Below, piece after piece: positions 10,643 to 22,719 of a DNA stretch of 64,000 nucleotides. Source of the DNA: Plantago ovata (taxonomy: Eukaryota; Streptophyta; Magnoliopsida; Lamiales; Plantaginaceae); contig CM051456.1 in NCBI GenBank assembly GCA_028274465.1, positions 50,397,011 through 50,461,010 of the forward strand. The letters run 5' to 3'. The notes beneath the pieces were generated by a model that was not told the DNA's origin, searched no databases, and saw only the letters and a program-made list of their open reading frames with translations. The position numbers and the translations under genes were made by a program. Positions within the stretch are counted from its first letter, which is position 1. Each line of letters begins with the position of its first letter.

Positions 10643-11551
10643 AGCGATCGACTCAGATCCAAAACGGTGTGTCACCAGGGTCTTGGTCCCATCAGTCGGT
10701 TGCGCCCTCCTGTTCTCACTATTATGATCAGCCTGCGCCTGGACTTTCGGGTCATGCTAGTATAACGTCCACGCCCTCCAAATGCCATCTCTCACCCAGT
10801 CGGGTTTTGGCTGCTTCTTCCGCCACTTCTCCTTTAGATTATGAATCGTGTTCTTGTAAATGACACTACCATGAGAGTTGAAGGTCCACCAGAGATCCCA
10901 CATCAACTTTTTCGGAAGGAAAAATTCTTTATACACAATTAAAAATAAACATTCAAAAACATACAACGTGTGAATACTTAATAACATTCAAGTATAACAA
11001 TGGGAGGACCAGCACAACAATTATATCGGTGACTAACATATCACCCAAGTTCAGTGGCTAACATACCACTCAAATATAGTGGCTAACATACTACTCACAT
11101 TGTCCTATATTTCACTACAACAATGGTGAGTAACATATCACCCAAGTACAGTGGCTAACATACCACTCACACAAACTGGCTAACATACCACTCACGACAC
11201 ATAAACAATTAGGTAACTAATGTACGATTATTAACTCACCCTCAACTCCTCGAATAGCTCTCCCTTCAGTTGGTTCGGGATGCAATGCCACTTGCTACCA
11301 CCCACTTGCGGTGGGATCATCTTGTTCCTTATTATCTTGCTGAGTTCGTTGGGAGCGTGGTCCCCATAAAACCTGTGAAGAATAATAGACGACATCAGTA
11401 AGCAAACCTTCGTTATATATATGTTAACAGTTGATGCATAATACATACTTCTCTCCATTTGGGTAAAGGACACGGTGACCATTCCACAACAGGCCATCTT
11501 CAGGACTCTGAAAGGGACAATCATCGTCTGGAATGTGGGCCCAAGGGTCAT
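10643..11551 (-). pseudogene. CACTA second gene, Transposase_24-like, partial
   Basis: On the minus strand an upstream exon (about 11551-11231) contains FYGDHAPNELSKIIRNKMIPPQ. An intron-like stretch with hairpin repeats follows, and then an exon from about 10987 with LMWDLWWTFNSHGS and KPDWVRDGIW. After a frame change, a segment related to the right copy's GTRTLVTHRFGSESIA runs to the E3 insertion at 10643. The plus-strand copy at 42-43 kb shows the same order and continues to a proline-ended C terminus. These features match the Ptta/En/Spm Transposase_24 family, whose exact role is uncertain. Confidence 0.7.
11028..11187 (-). repeat. Six-unit hairpin repeat in CACTA intron
   Basis: About 25-bp units, each a small hairpin around the loop CTAACATA. 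Stems are GGTGA/TCACC at 11028-11045, AGTGG/CCACT at 11053-11070, AGTGG/CTACT at 11078-11095, GGTGA/TCACC at 11125-11142 (loop GTAACATA), AGTGG/CCACT at 11150-11167, and a weaker unit ending near 11187. Confidence 0.8.
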
Positions 11552-12084
11552 GGATCATGGACCAACCAGACGAGCCCCTACTCGACTCAGGTGAGTCCCA
11601 AAAGCAGTAGGGGAGCCCTGTTGGGAACCATGCTCGGTGCCCTCTCTGTCGGTATCATCCCTCGGGACCTGGTTCAAAGCAGAAAAAGCTGCCATCGAGG
11701 TCCTTCGAGCTCATAGAGCGAAAGATCCATATCCACCGAGCTACGTTAAAGAAGAATCTTTTCTCACAGAAAAGCAGAAGGGAATTGAACTACGAAATTC
11801 TCTAAATACCGTGGTCGCCTGGGTAGTGTCATCTGAAAAAAAAATATAAGTGTTAGTACATACACAATAGAATATAAAACATGTAAAACAGAGCTATAGT
11901 ACTGAACGACATCTATTTATTATCAACCTAATAGCTAAGTCTAATCTAACTACCACAAACTATATAGTACTAATTCACGTACACTCCACGACCTCCTCTG
12001 GTTCTAAGTCAATGAAAACATCATCATGCAGTTGTATTTCTTCTACCGTAGCCTGTACAGGTTTTCTAGCCTGACCATCATATC
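11552..12084 (-). other. CACTA internal spacer
   Basis: Between the transposase C terminus and the second gene. I see no domain, and short ORFs on either strand have no recognisable motif. Probably intergenic or intronic sequence of the transposon. Confidence 0.5.
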
Positions 12085-14874
12085 TTATTCTTGGTACGAG
12101 TTGTTAATTGACTCGTCCTTCTTCACATACTCAACTTCGGATCGAGCATTTATAGGTACAACAGATAACCAATCACCAGCTAACCAATCACCCTTATCTT
12201 TTTTCAAGGTAGGAAATTCAAGAAATACAACTTGAAGTGCTTGACTTGCCAAGATAAATGGTTCGTACACTTTGTACTTCTTCTTATAGTTTATCTCCAC
12301 CATATCATACTCCTCAATCATTCTGGTGCCTACATCAGTGGGATCATACCAATCAACATCAAACAACATTGTTATTTTCAAAGGTACTCCGAGATATTCA
12401 AGGCGAACAATACGCCTAAGTTTCCCATAGTAATCGTAGACATCATCACCTATGTCTGTCCCCAAGACACGAACCCCACCATTAACTGTAGCATTTGTCG
12501 ATCCACACTCACTGTTGTTGAACCTAAGTCCATTTACAATGTAAGATGGGAAGGAGGAGTATCTTCTCCCAGGTCCACTTGCTAGTGCTATTAAGTAAGG
12601 ACATGTTACGTTGTTGTCCGGGTTTTGTACATGCTCCTTGAACCATGTTGGAAATTCGGAGACTAGGGTCTCCTTGAGCATGTCCTCAATTGTGTCATCC
12701 GCCAATATAGGATTCGCCTCCACACAACGGTCGCTGAAGAAACTGCACATGATGCGCATATTTGGTTTAATACTACCACTTGCAGTTTCTCTAAATTAAA
12801 GTTTTAATTCAATCGTAAAATGTAGGAAGGAAGTTAACCTAGCAAACTTGACATACGAATGTGCAGCATTGTACAATTCTGAAGAACATACGAATGTGCA
12901 GCATTGTACTCCTTATCCGTCAGATATGCCACTTTTTCTTCACCATATGCCCTCCCCGAAACCTTAAAGATTGATAGTGCAACTTTATGGTCCTCTTGCA
13001 CCTGAAATGTGTCGGCATTTGTAGCCGGCGTAGATGTCTTCGAAGGGACTCCAGTGTCAAAGAAATAGGAGCAGAAAGTTGCAGTCTCTGCTCGAATGTA
13101 TGCATTGGCAATGGAACCCTCAGGTTGAGCTTTGTTCTTCACATAATGCTTCAGTTTGCCTTAGTATATGTTATAATATGTATGACATAATTAGATATAC
13201 TATACAATTATGTGTGGCATATATTTGTAAATATGATAGTAAAATAGTTACCTCTGAAAGGGATACATCCAACGATACTGAACAGGTCCGGCTAGCAACA
13301 CCTCATCTGGGAGGTGAATGGGTAAGTGTTCCATGGAATCAAAGAAGCTAGGTGGAAAGATACGCTCGAGCTTGCACAGAATCACGGGTATGTTAGTCTT
13401 CAGAGTCTTCAACACTTCAACCTCAACAACCCGTGTGCATAGATTCTTGAAGAAAAAGCTCAACTCCGTCAAGGCACTCCATACGGGTGAAATGCGAAAT
13501 GCAACCGGGATGAGCCTCTCCATGAACACATGACAATCGTGGCTCTTCATCCCATACATCTTTGTCTTATTCGTGTCCACACATAGAGAAAATTTAGATG
13601 CATAATTGTCGGGGAACTTCAACAACTTCACCCAATCATAAAGTGCCTCTCTAGCCTCTTTGGTCAAAGTGTAAACTGCCCTGGGCCACTTGCCATCAGC
13701 ATTCTTCTTGGACAACCCCGACCTCCTGCATAGAATCTCCAACTCTTCCCTGGACTTAACTGTGTCCTTTGTTTTGTTGGCAATTTCACAGATGGTGTTG
13801 AAGCAGTTCTCAAATACGTTCTTCTCAATATGCATGACATCCAAGATATGACGTATGCGAAGACTACTCCAATAAGGCAAATCTCATAGGATGCTTCTCG
13901 TTTTCCATCCATGTTCGCTTTTGATCTTCTCGTTATGCTCTTGCCACCCAACCTCTGTTACTTTCTTGTACCCCAAGTATTCTATAATAGCAAATTACTG
14001 TGCACTTGTTAGTTCTTTTGGGGCCTTCTTCACCACCACTTTGTTCTTAATAAATTGAGTTTTGTTCTTTCTGAACGGGTGATCATCGTCTAGAAACATG
14101 CGATGACAATCAAACCAAGATTCCTTTCGACTCTTCGGCAGATAGTGTGAATCAACATCATCCAAACAATGTGGACATGCCTTGAATCCGGATGTTTTCC
14201 TTCCAGACAACATGGAGTACGCAGGGAAATCACTGATGGTCAAGAGTAGTGCTGCTCAAAAAGTAAAGTTCGTCTTTGTGGAGATATCATATGACGGGAT
14301 ACCATCCTCCCAAAACTCTATAAGCTCCTTCATCAGTGGCTGCAAGAAGACATCAAACTTTTGTCCTGGATCATTCGGCCCTGGCACCAACACAGTCAAG
14401 AACTTGAATGGTTCTTTCAAACAGTCACCGGAAGGCAAGTTGTAAGGTGTAAGCATCATTGGCCAGCACGAATACTTCCGTTCACTCCCAAACGGGTTGA
14501 AACCATCAGTACTAAGTCCCAACCTTACATTTCTAGACTAGGCTGCAAACTGTGGATATTTCACATCAAACTCTTTCCACGCCGGCGAGTCTGATGGGTG
14601 ACCCATCTTAGCCTCTTTGTCATCCGCCACTTCTCTCTCCTTGTGCCAACGCATCTTATCTGCACATGCATCTGGTGCATACAACCTCTTTAGACGAGGA
14701 CCTATAGGGAAGTACCACATTTTCTTGTGGGAGAGATTCTTCTTCTGTCGTTTCATTGCAGCGCCCTCCTTGTAACGACTATACTGTTCCTTCCCACAAT
14801 ATTTGCAGTTCAACAGACCTTCATCCTCCCCCCAATAGATCATACACATACCCGGACAGCAAACTGTAAGAAAA
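12085..14874 (-). pseudogene. CACTA TNP2-type transposase, broken
   Basis: Read right to left, this has the order seen in plant TNP2 transposases. It starts with the segment ICMIYWGEDEGLLNCKYCG at the copia insertion. Next comes the Transposase_21 core (LSTDGFNPFGSERKYS, MLTPYNLPSGDCLKEP, LVPGPNDPGQKFDV, SDFPAYSMLSG, DVMHIEKNVFENC). A DUF4218-like part (HLPIHLPDEVLLAGPVQYRW, then EGSIANAYIRAETATF) and a DUF4216-like part (YLGVPLKITMLFDVDWYD, 12759-12085) follow. From 14849 to 13248 one frame is kept but has in-frame stops near 14538, 14256 and 13995. The N terminus lies beyond the copia insertion. It would bind and cut transposon ends; here it is dead. Confidence 0.88.
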
Positions 14875-16943
14875 TACAGTCAAAGTTACCCCTAGGGTAC
14901 GCAGCGGAATTTCAAAAAAAATTCTTAACATACAGGTTAATTGATTATGTATATGTCGTATATGTTTAAACACGTCAATTAGAAGACTAACCTTACTTCC
15001 AAAGCAAGCACAGCTTCCAAGTCCTCGTAATAATCCGGTGTATCTTCTCCTTCGTCGAAGTCGAAGATATCTGCAATACTCTGATTATCTGCAAGACAAT
15101 AAGAGTTAGTTTCTAGCTCCTAGAACCTCAACCTTGGTATCCACGGATGAACAGCCTATCGGAAGAATGCTAGGATATTCTTTGTGTGACCAAGAAGACG
15201 GGGTGGCGATTTTCCTCCGGTAAGAGGGGTGGCGCGCGTGGCTTATAGAGGAGAGGGGAGAGCTTTTATTTTCTCTAAGGAAACTGGGTATTCAGCTGTG
15301 TGAATGTCTATGTCAAAAGCTCTCTAATAGTCTACTATATATAGTAGTCAATAGAAGCCTAAAGCATAAGCAATTAGACTTCGTAAAGGAATAAGAATCT
15401 AATTCTTATCGCACTAGGAAACCAATTTCAAGTCTAGATTCATTCCCAATCAAATTAAAACTCAATCAGGAAAATCTAACTTATCACTTGGACTTCTAAT
15501 AGAGGAAGGAGTCGAACTCCTTCCCCTAATCAGCTCGCGCGCGCGCGTGTCCTACGGGAGATAGGTGGGTCTCGATTTTGGGACCCACTTATAGTTCTAA
15601 GGCAATTCAAACTCCAAGTAGATTTTGCCCATGTGCATATGTTAATTCTAAATTAACATATCCTTTCAAATCAAACCTCTATTATATTTCTAACATATAA
15701 TCTTTAATTGTATTTACATAAAATACAATTAATTAGCCAATTCAATTAATTCCAAATCATTATTTGAGCCACTAAATATTATAATTAATTCCAAATCAAT
15801 TATAATCCATCAATCACAATTAATTCCAAATCAATTGCGATTCCATCTTCAAGGATATTCTGATAAGCTGAATCACCACATAGTGTGACCCATAGGGCCT
15901 CATTGTATTAAGCAAGTCCTAGACTAGGCAAAATGAAATTCCTAGACGGTTCCATTTGCAATATTAATCCATGAGGACGTTTGAGAGGTTTCTCAAAGCA
16001 AACCCTTTCGTTGCGAAGTCTGTTGCGCTCAACGCGGCGATGGTAACGTCCCTTCATCTGACTGACTCGAATGCATCTAGGATAGATGATGTGTCTATCC
16101 CAATAATACATCCACGGGCGTCTCAGGGAGTTGCTTGGTTTCGAGGATATACTTATGACCATCATAATATATAGATGCACTGGCCAGTGACTTTACCAAC
16201 ACAACTATGACGACTATGAGCAGTACTCTCCTGTGCTACACATGAGAGATGAATCCTTCCCAGAAACACTTATCATCCCCATTTGTATGTAGCCATAATT
16301 CTGGATCGTATCTTAGGTCAACTGCTTATTCAGAGCTGACATCGACGGGTCCACCAAGGATATGGGGCAACAAATGTGATGATAAAGTCATGTAAGTCCA
16401 AAGGACGACTGGCATCACTTCGACAACTTACCGGTTCCCATAGACACTTCGGTGTAGAGTATACATCGATGGGAGTGTCCGGTGGGTACTTCCATTGTTC
16501 GGTAATCTTCCATCGAACAACTATGCGCAGTTATGGGAACGTTTCTTGATTGTCCAACAATCCGTTCCGTGGTCGTGGGATCGGCTCACACTTGCTCCAA
16601 CAAGTATAACCTCCACGCATACTAGTCTCAGCTGGTTCATTCAGACCCCCACATCCAAGATGAACCTCGACTAGGGAGAGTTTGGGATAGATGATAACTC
16701 ACATAGCTCCCACTATCTGTGTGATCGGTCATCTATCCGAGGGGACATGTTTAATATCAATACAGACAGAAATAGAGATATGACATGCTGCATGCCTGTG
16801 TAATATAAATATGAAAGCGATACTCAATAGTCAAACAACAAACATATATTATATTACGTTGACCTGTGTAATAGTACATATATGCCCTCTATAAGGGTCG
16901 CATGCCGTTAATAAGGACTGTCTCTAGGACATATACACTATCA
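14875..16943 (-). repeat. 3' LTR of C1
   Basis: A 2069-bp LTR. On the minus strand it begins TGATAGTGTATATG after the purine tract and ends TTTTCTTACA. It matches both LTRs of C2 and the solo LTR at 47327-49393. It contains an alternating GC run near 15536-15548 and a TATA-like palindrome TACTATATATAGTA near 15335. Confidence 0.9.
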
Positions 16944-16956
16944 ATCTCCCACTTGG
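16944..16956 (-). other. Polypurine tract of C1
   Basis: On the minus strand CCAAGTGGGAGAT directly precedes the LTR start TGATAG. This is the expected plus-strand primer site, and it shows that the LTR begins with TGATAG. Confidence 0.85.
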
Positions 16957-16957
16957 A

Positions 16958-19900
16958 CTAGAGCCAGTCACCTTTATGCTTAATACCCAGATTAGCATAA
17001 TGTCTTAAGTGGACTTCCACCGATAAGACCTTGGTGAAAGGATCTGCCACGATGTCCGTGGTAGAGACACGTTCTATACTAACTTCTCCTCTATCAATAA
17101 TCTCACGTATAACGTGATATTTTCTAAGTACATGTTTGTTCTTGTTTGTAGATCTAGGCTCCTAGCTTGAGCGACGGCGCCCGTATTGTCACAATAAATT
17201 GTTATTGGACTAGGAGCAGGAACAACCGTCAATTCCTTCAAGAACTCTGAAATCCAGACAGCTTCTTTCGATGCTTCTGATGCAGCAATGTACTCGGCTT
17301 CTGTGGATGAGTCAGCAACCGTGGCTTACTTAGAACTCTTCCAACAGATAGCTCCTCCTTCAATTTGAATACGTATCCTGTCTGTGACTTAAAGTCATCA
17401 GGATCTGATTCAAATCCAGCGTCGACATACCCAGACATCTTTAATTCTGGTTCTCCACCAAACACCAAGAACATGTCTTTAGTCCGTCGAAGGTACTTAA
17501 GAATGTTCTTTACAGCAGTCCAGTGCGGTACTCCTGGATTCTGTTGGTGTCAACAAGTGACACTAAGCGCATATGCCACATCGGGCCTTGTGCAATTTAT
17601 TGCATACATTATAGACCCTACTGTCGAAGCATAGGGCACACGACTCATTGCATTTCTTTCTTCATCAGTTTTAGGACCATCCTTAACTGATAAGACAATC
17701 CCATGCCTAGCTGGGAGAAAGCCTCTCTTTGAGTCGTCCATCTTATAACGCTTCAGTATTTTGTCGATGTAGGTGGACTGTGTCAATCCTAACATCCTCT
17801 TGGATCTATCTCTATAGATCTTGATCGCTAGGATGTAGTTCGCTTCACCCAAGTCCTTCATTGAGAAGGTACTTGATAACCAAACTTTAGTCTCTTCTAG
17901 CATAGAGACATTGTTTCCCATGATCAAAATGTCATCAACATAGATGATCATGAAAACGACTCCCTTGTCGCTGTGCCTAGCGTAGACACAGGGATCTTCC
18001 TTGCTTCTGATGAAGTCAAACGATTTGACAGCTTCATCAAAGCGGATATTCCAGCTCCTAGACGCTTGCTTTAGCCCATAGATGGATCTTTGTAATTTGC
18101 ATACAATAGTTGGCCTGGTTTTACTAATAAAACCTTCCGGCTGTACCATATAGACCTCTTCCTCAAGGTTGCCATTGAGGAAGGCAGTCTTTACATCCAT
18201 CTGCCAGATCTCATAATCATAGTAGGCAACTATCGCAAGTAGAATTCGAATGGACTTCAATTTTGCTACCGGTGAAAAGGTTTCATCGTAATCGATGCCA
18301 TACCTTTGCGTGTAGCCTTTCGCCACAAGTCTAGCCTTGTGCGTTTGTACCTTGCCATCGGCATCTGTCTTTCGTTTAAAGACCCATTTGCACCCAATAG
18401 GTCTAACCCCTTGGGGCAAGTCTACCAAGTTCCAAACTTGGTTCTGGTACATGGAGTCCATTTCCAATTCCATGGCCTCTTGCCATTTGTCTGAGTCAAT
18501 ATCAATTATTGCCTCTTTGTAGGTCTCGGGATCTTCCCGATCTGATAAGCCGACATCAAGTTCACTGATGTCTTCTATCATAAGGCTTTGCTTCTGAGGT
18601 CCTTTTAGGATCCTCTTCGACCTACGGAGCTCGACTGGTTCTGGTGCTTTTCTTTTCTGGCTTTGAGTAACACGAACATTATCAGTGGGCACTGATGCAG
18701 CTGGTCGCGCCCCGTGACCCTGTTCCCTTGCGGGAGGCTGCTCTTGTGCAACTTGTTGCACAGTTTGATTGACAACGGGTTCTGTTGGTGTGGTTTCAAC
18801 TGTTGATCTAATCACAGGACTCCCACTGACTATGACTGCCTAGCAAGTGTCATATCATTACCCTTGTCTGCTTCGAAAGCTCCCACTGAACTGGAGTCCA
18901 AAATCAGAAGAATTAGAGAACTCATGTTCGCGCGTGTCAAAGTCTTGAATTTCTTCAAGTTCTATCATGTCATCTAACCTCTCTTCTTCGAGGTATTCTG
19001 CTTCTAAAAACTTAACGTTTCTAGATACTATCACCTTGTGATCTTCAGCATGATAGAATTCATAGCCTCTCGTCTGACGAGGATAGCCTATGAAATATAC
19101 TTTGACACCCTTGGCATCTAACTTATCAATGAGCATCAGTTTGAGTATCGCAGGACAGCCCCAAGGTCTAAGATAGCCCAGTGAGGGCTTCTTTCCTTTC
19201 CATAACTCATAAGGAGTTTTCTCCACTGATTTAGATGGTACACGGTTCAGAATGTAGATTGCAGTTTGTAGTGCATATCCCCACAGATATTTTGGAAGAG
19301 TCGAGAATCCAATCATTGATCTCACCATGTCTAATAGGGTTCGATTCCTTCTCTCAGACACACCATTTAACTGTGGTGTTCCAGGAGGAGTCCATTGCGA
19401 TTGAATTCCATTTTCCTTCAAGTAGTCGTTAAATTCTTCACTAAGGTATTCACCTCCTCGATCTGATCGAAGAGTGACTATCCTTAGGTTCAATTCATTC
19501 TCGACCTCATTCCTAAACTCCTTGAATTTCCCAAAGGTCTCGGATTTATTCTTCATAAAATAAATATATCCATACCTTGAGAAATCGTCAGTAAAGGTAA
19601 CGAAATAAGGATAACCCCCACGCGCATGGACTTTAAAAGGTCCACATACATCGGTATGTATGAGCTCTAAGCAGCGAGTGGCACGAACACCTTGTCCAAC
19701 AAAAGGTTTATTCGTCATCTTACCCTTAACACATGATTCGCATGTACCATATGATTCAAAATCAAATGGTTCTAAGTAGTCCAACTTCCTTAGTCTTTGA
19801 ATCCGTGTTTCATTGATATGGCTTAGTCGACAATGCAATAGATAAGATGGATTATTCTTCCTACTTGAAGACGGTTGTTTGTTATGTATTTGAAATAAAG

Positions 19901-20012
19901 GTAGACTACTTTGCAAAATATATAAACCATTCACTAAGCGAGCTTTTCCATAATACTGGTCATTTAATGAAAAATAACAAGTATTATTCGCAAATCGTAA
20001 GGAAAAACCCAT
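16958..20012 (-). pseudogene. Copia pol of C1: integrase, RT, RNase H
   Basis: In order on the minus strand: GAG-pre-integrase ([17 protein letters not shown], with [13 protein letters not shown]), integrase core ([30 protein letters not shown]), RT with YVDD intact (IIYVDDILIMGNN), and RNase H. Breaks: an extra T near 18900 and a missing base near 18840 shift about 20 codons with a stop; a CGA-to-TGA change follows the SVTC motif near 17550; a lost base near 17369 shifts RNase H. The pol stop is TAG at 16958-16960. RT itself (18815-17550) is open and keeps its catalytic box. Confidence 0.9.
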
Positions 20013-20113
20013 ANNNNNNNNNNNNNNNNNNNNNNNNNNNNNNNNNNNNNNNNNNNNNNNNNNNNNNNNNNNNNNNNNNNNNNNNNNNNNNNNNNNNNNN
20101 NNNNNNNNNNNNN
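20013..20113. other. Scaffold gap of about 100 Ns
   Basis: A run of N of standard placeholder length. Left of it is copia C1 just upstream of its integrase, and right of it is the 3' extra ORF of a Sirevirus. Missing between them must be at least the 5' half of C1, the rest of the left CACTA copy and the 3' LTR of the Sirevirus, so the true gap is probably many kilobases or the join is wrong. Confidence 0.95.
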
Positions 20114-20339
20114 CAGAAAGTGAAGTTTTGCTTATGGGTTGAGTTAACTACCTGCTGAGAAGGACAGGCAGTGACACAGTCCTCTCAGCTCACAATTTCT
20201 TCATTGTTTCTGTGTTCCGCAGAAAGCTTCTCTAGCTCGATTTGAGAAAGCTGTGCGTTTCAGCTATCTCCCTTGTCTCTGAAATGACAAGTTGAGCGGA
20301 AGCATCTTGACCCTTAAGCTCACTGCTTATCATAAAATA

Positions 20340-22192
20340 TCGATTGATTTGTTGGATGTTTCTTCATATCCAACTCCATTTATGGCTTATTTCTTACAGT
20401 ACAAGCTGGACTTTGTCAATTGATGTCTTTGGTGAACTGGGGCCAGTATTCTCAGCATCGCGAGATGCGTCGTTGAATAATGCTTCTTGTGTTGTTTCAG
20501 CAACCTCTGGACTTGACCATTGCGGTCTCAACAACTGGTTCTTCAGCAACCTGATGATTTGCTTGTTCACAACCATCTTTTCAGCAACGGCAGCTTCAGC
20601 AAGTGCCGCGGTTCTTATATCAGCGCGATATCAGTTACCGGTTCCAGAGTTTGATCATGAAGATTATCTACAATGTAGATATCTGGGACTTGGGCAGGAA
20701 TTTCATTTCCACTGCCTTGTGGTCTATTCACAGTAGATGAATCAACATTAAGTTGATTGTTGAAGGCTTCCGCAAACACTTCAACGTTGCTGACATAGGT
20801 TTCAGTAACCACCTTGTCAACATCTACTGGAGTTTGCTTTTCAGCAACTGCTTGGGAATCGTCCGAGAGATCATGGACAGTTGGTACTGACTTGCGAGCC
20901 AGTGTTTTCTTTTTAGGATTATTTGTCCTTTTTCTCTTGGGGACGGGGTTTGCTGATGACGCTGCAGTCTGAGTGTCATCATCAACTTTCCTCTTTTTCT
21001 TCTTTGATTTTTCGAGTTTCCCAGCAGAGGCGTCGGTAGTTGCATTTTCAGCAACGGGTGTAGTAGTGTCAGCATGATCACCATCTAGAGCAGTTTCATC
21101 TCTGTCACCACCATCTACAGCAGTTTCATCTCTAAGTTGCTGAGTGGTGACATTTGCAGCTGTTGTATACCTTTCTTGCTGGCTTGTGCTGACAACATTT
21201 GCACTGTTGTCTTCTTAGATTTTTCAAGTTTCTTACCAGCATTCTTAGGTACATTCTGCTTGTAGAAGGCTCTTCCCACATTGCATACAGATTTCTTGAT
21301 TGGCAATGGGTTTCTCAGCTGAATCCTGAAGTGTTCAAGGATAAGCATATCTTCAGTCCATACATGACTGGGAAGGTAGGTGAGACTTGTTGTCTTCCAC
21401 CTTAACCTTGAACTTAGTAACACAATCAACAAGTCTGTTGAAAATGTACTTAGCCCAGTTGAGCTCCGTTTTGTTCTCATAGATATGCATCAGCAGCGGC
21501 CACCTTCTCAAGCCTACTTGGTCTATTCCTCCAACTTGGGAGTCTAAGACTTTGATTAGTAGCAGAGCTACTAGACCAAGTGAATGGCAGAGATGCTTCC
21601 TTTAACGTGCTTTGTCCAAGTCCAGCAATCTCTCCTTTCTTCATTTTCTCATTTCTGACATCACTGTAGAAGGCTTTATCTCTTCATCAGTGGCAGTGAC
21701 GTCATCTTCAGTTCCAGTGGTTGGAATCTGAAAGATTTCCGCTAAATCAGTCCATTTCAGGACGATTTGCGTGTTCTGAACTGTAGTAAAGATCACTTTT
21801 TCAGTGACTCCTTGACTATCAGTTAGGGACTGGATTTGCATTGTTGTAGAATTCCATTGTATCCAACATGCTCACTTGCTTAGGGCGAGCAGTTGTAAAG
21901 TGAATGAGGCCTTGCTGCTTGATAAGTCAAGCGCCTCTTCATTGTCACCGTCAAGTTCTTGTTCATAGAAGTATCGAATATACTTCTCTTTTGCAAACCA
22001 CCCCATTGCATCATCATCTCACACTTTGCAGTGTCAAGATATGAAGGAGGCATAGGTTTTTCTGTGATTCTGTCGTTTTTCAACACAACTTTCGCTGTGT
22101 TTTTGCCAGAGTAGTCACCGGAGCAGTGCGTTTCTCAGCACTGTCAACCTTAGACGACTTGGAGGTCTTAGATGACTGTCTTTTGGTGCCAT
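20340..22192 (-). pseudogene. Sirevirus 3' extra (env-like position) ORF, degraded
   Basis: The first ATG is at 22192-22190 on the minus strand, just after a TATA-like stretch. Coding-like blocks appear in shifting frames: a Lys/Ser-rich start, PMPPSYLDTAKCEMMMQW, TVQNTQIVLKWTDLAEIFQI, LNWAKYIFNRLVDCVTKFK, then a Lys-rich and Thr/Pro-rich tail to about 20340. At least four frameshifts separate them. I see no clear signal peptide or membrane helix, so 'env-like' refers to position only. The blocks are reminiscent of the 'putative plant transposon protein' domain found in such ORFs, but I cannot confirm that. Function unknown. Confidence 0.5.
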
Positions 22193-22719
22193 TTCTTTAT
22201 ATAGAGAGAAAAGTGTACGAAAAAGATAGTTTGCTTTTTGACCGGAGGTACAGTAGATTCAGGCTAAAATTTGCAGAGAAAGGAAATGTGAGTTAAAGAA
22301 TTTTTTCATTTCTCTAACTCCTTCTTTATATAGTGTCTCTGGTGTGTGAGAAACTCAATCGATTTGAGTTTCAGCAAGGGTAAAACAGAGAAACAAAGGC
22401 GTTAGTGGAGCCTTTGCATTAAATGCGTAGTGGCCCACTAACTAAAACCGTCAGAGCACTCTCTCTCTTTGAAATGTTAACCGTTAGATTAATAACTCCT
22501 TTTAATCAATGGCCACGATTGTATTTCATGTCATGATTATTACGAGTTTATCTGTGCCCGATTAACGTCACAAATTGATTTTACCGAGATTTATGGGACT
22601 AGATTGCTTGCTGAAATAAACAAGAATCTTTTCAGCGAGTTTGCATATATAGCCTAGATACTTGCTGAAAGTTCCCCCTTACTTAGATATCTCATATTTT
22701 CTTAAGTTCAAAAGATATT
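22193..22719 (-). promoter_or_regulatory. Candidate promoter of the extra ORF
   Basis: On the minus strand ACTATATAAAG lies at 22324-22334, about 130 nt before the extra ORF, preceded by an AGAGAGAGAG-like tract near 22460 and an AACGGTTAAC block near 22480. A second TATA-like sequence (CTATATAAAG) lies about 10 nt before the ATG. These look like a plant core promoter and differ from the TATA of the element's own LTR (CTATAAATAG, 39941-39950). Separate transcription of the ORF is my inference. Confidence 0.45.

Larger units (their letters stand above)
10643..14874 (-). mobile_element. CACTA (En/Spm) transposon fragment, left copy
   Basis: Internal part of a CACTA-type DNA transposon on the minus strand, bounded by an Athila LTR (ends 10642) and a copia LTR (starts 14875). 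It has a TNP2-type transposase and part of a second gene of the type common in plant CACTA elements. Neither terminal inverted repeat is present. A homologous segment on the plus strand at 42054-43439 is a different copy, since the two overlap and differ. Confidence 0.88.
14875..20012 (-). mobile_element. Angela/TAR-like Ty1/Copia element C1 (3' part)
   Basis: Minus-strand copia element inserted in the CACTA transposase: 3' LTR, purine tract, RNase H, RT and integrase. It ends at the N gap inside the region before integrase, so protease, gag and 5' LTR are not visible. It is the same family as C2 (28838-38806), including near-identical LTRs. The 5-bp target duplication predicted from its left edge is CAAAC (14870-14874). 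Confidence 0.88.

Noticed and set aside
11459-12585. Plus-strand ORFs opposite the CACTA genes
   Set aside because: The minus-strand frame has clear transposase motifs; the plus-strand frames have none.
16971-17634. Possible host gene on the plus strand opposite copia RNase H
   Set aside because: Antisense shadow of the pol frame.
19847-20158. ORF across the gap
   Set aside because: It contains the N run and lies antisense to copia pol.
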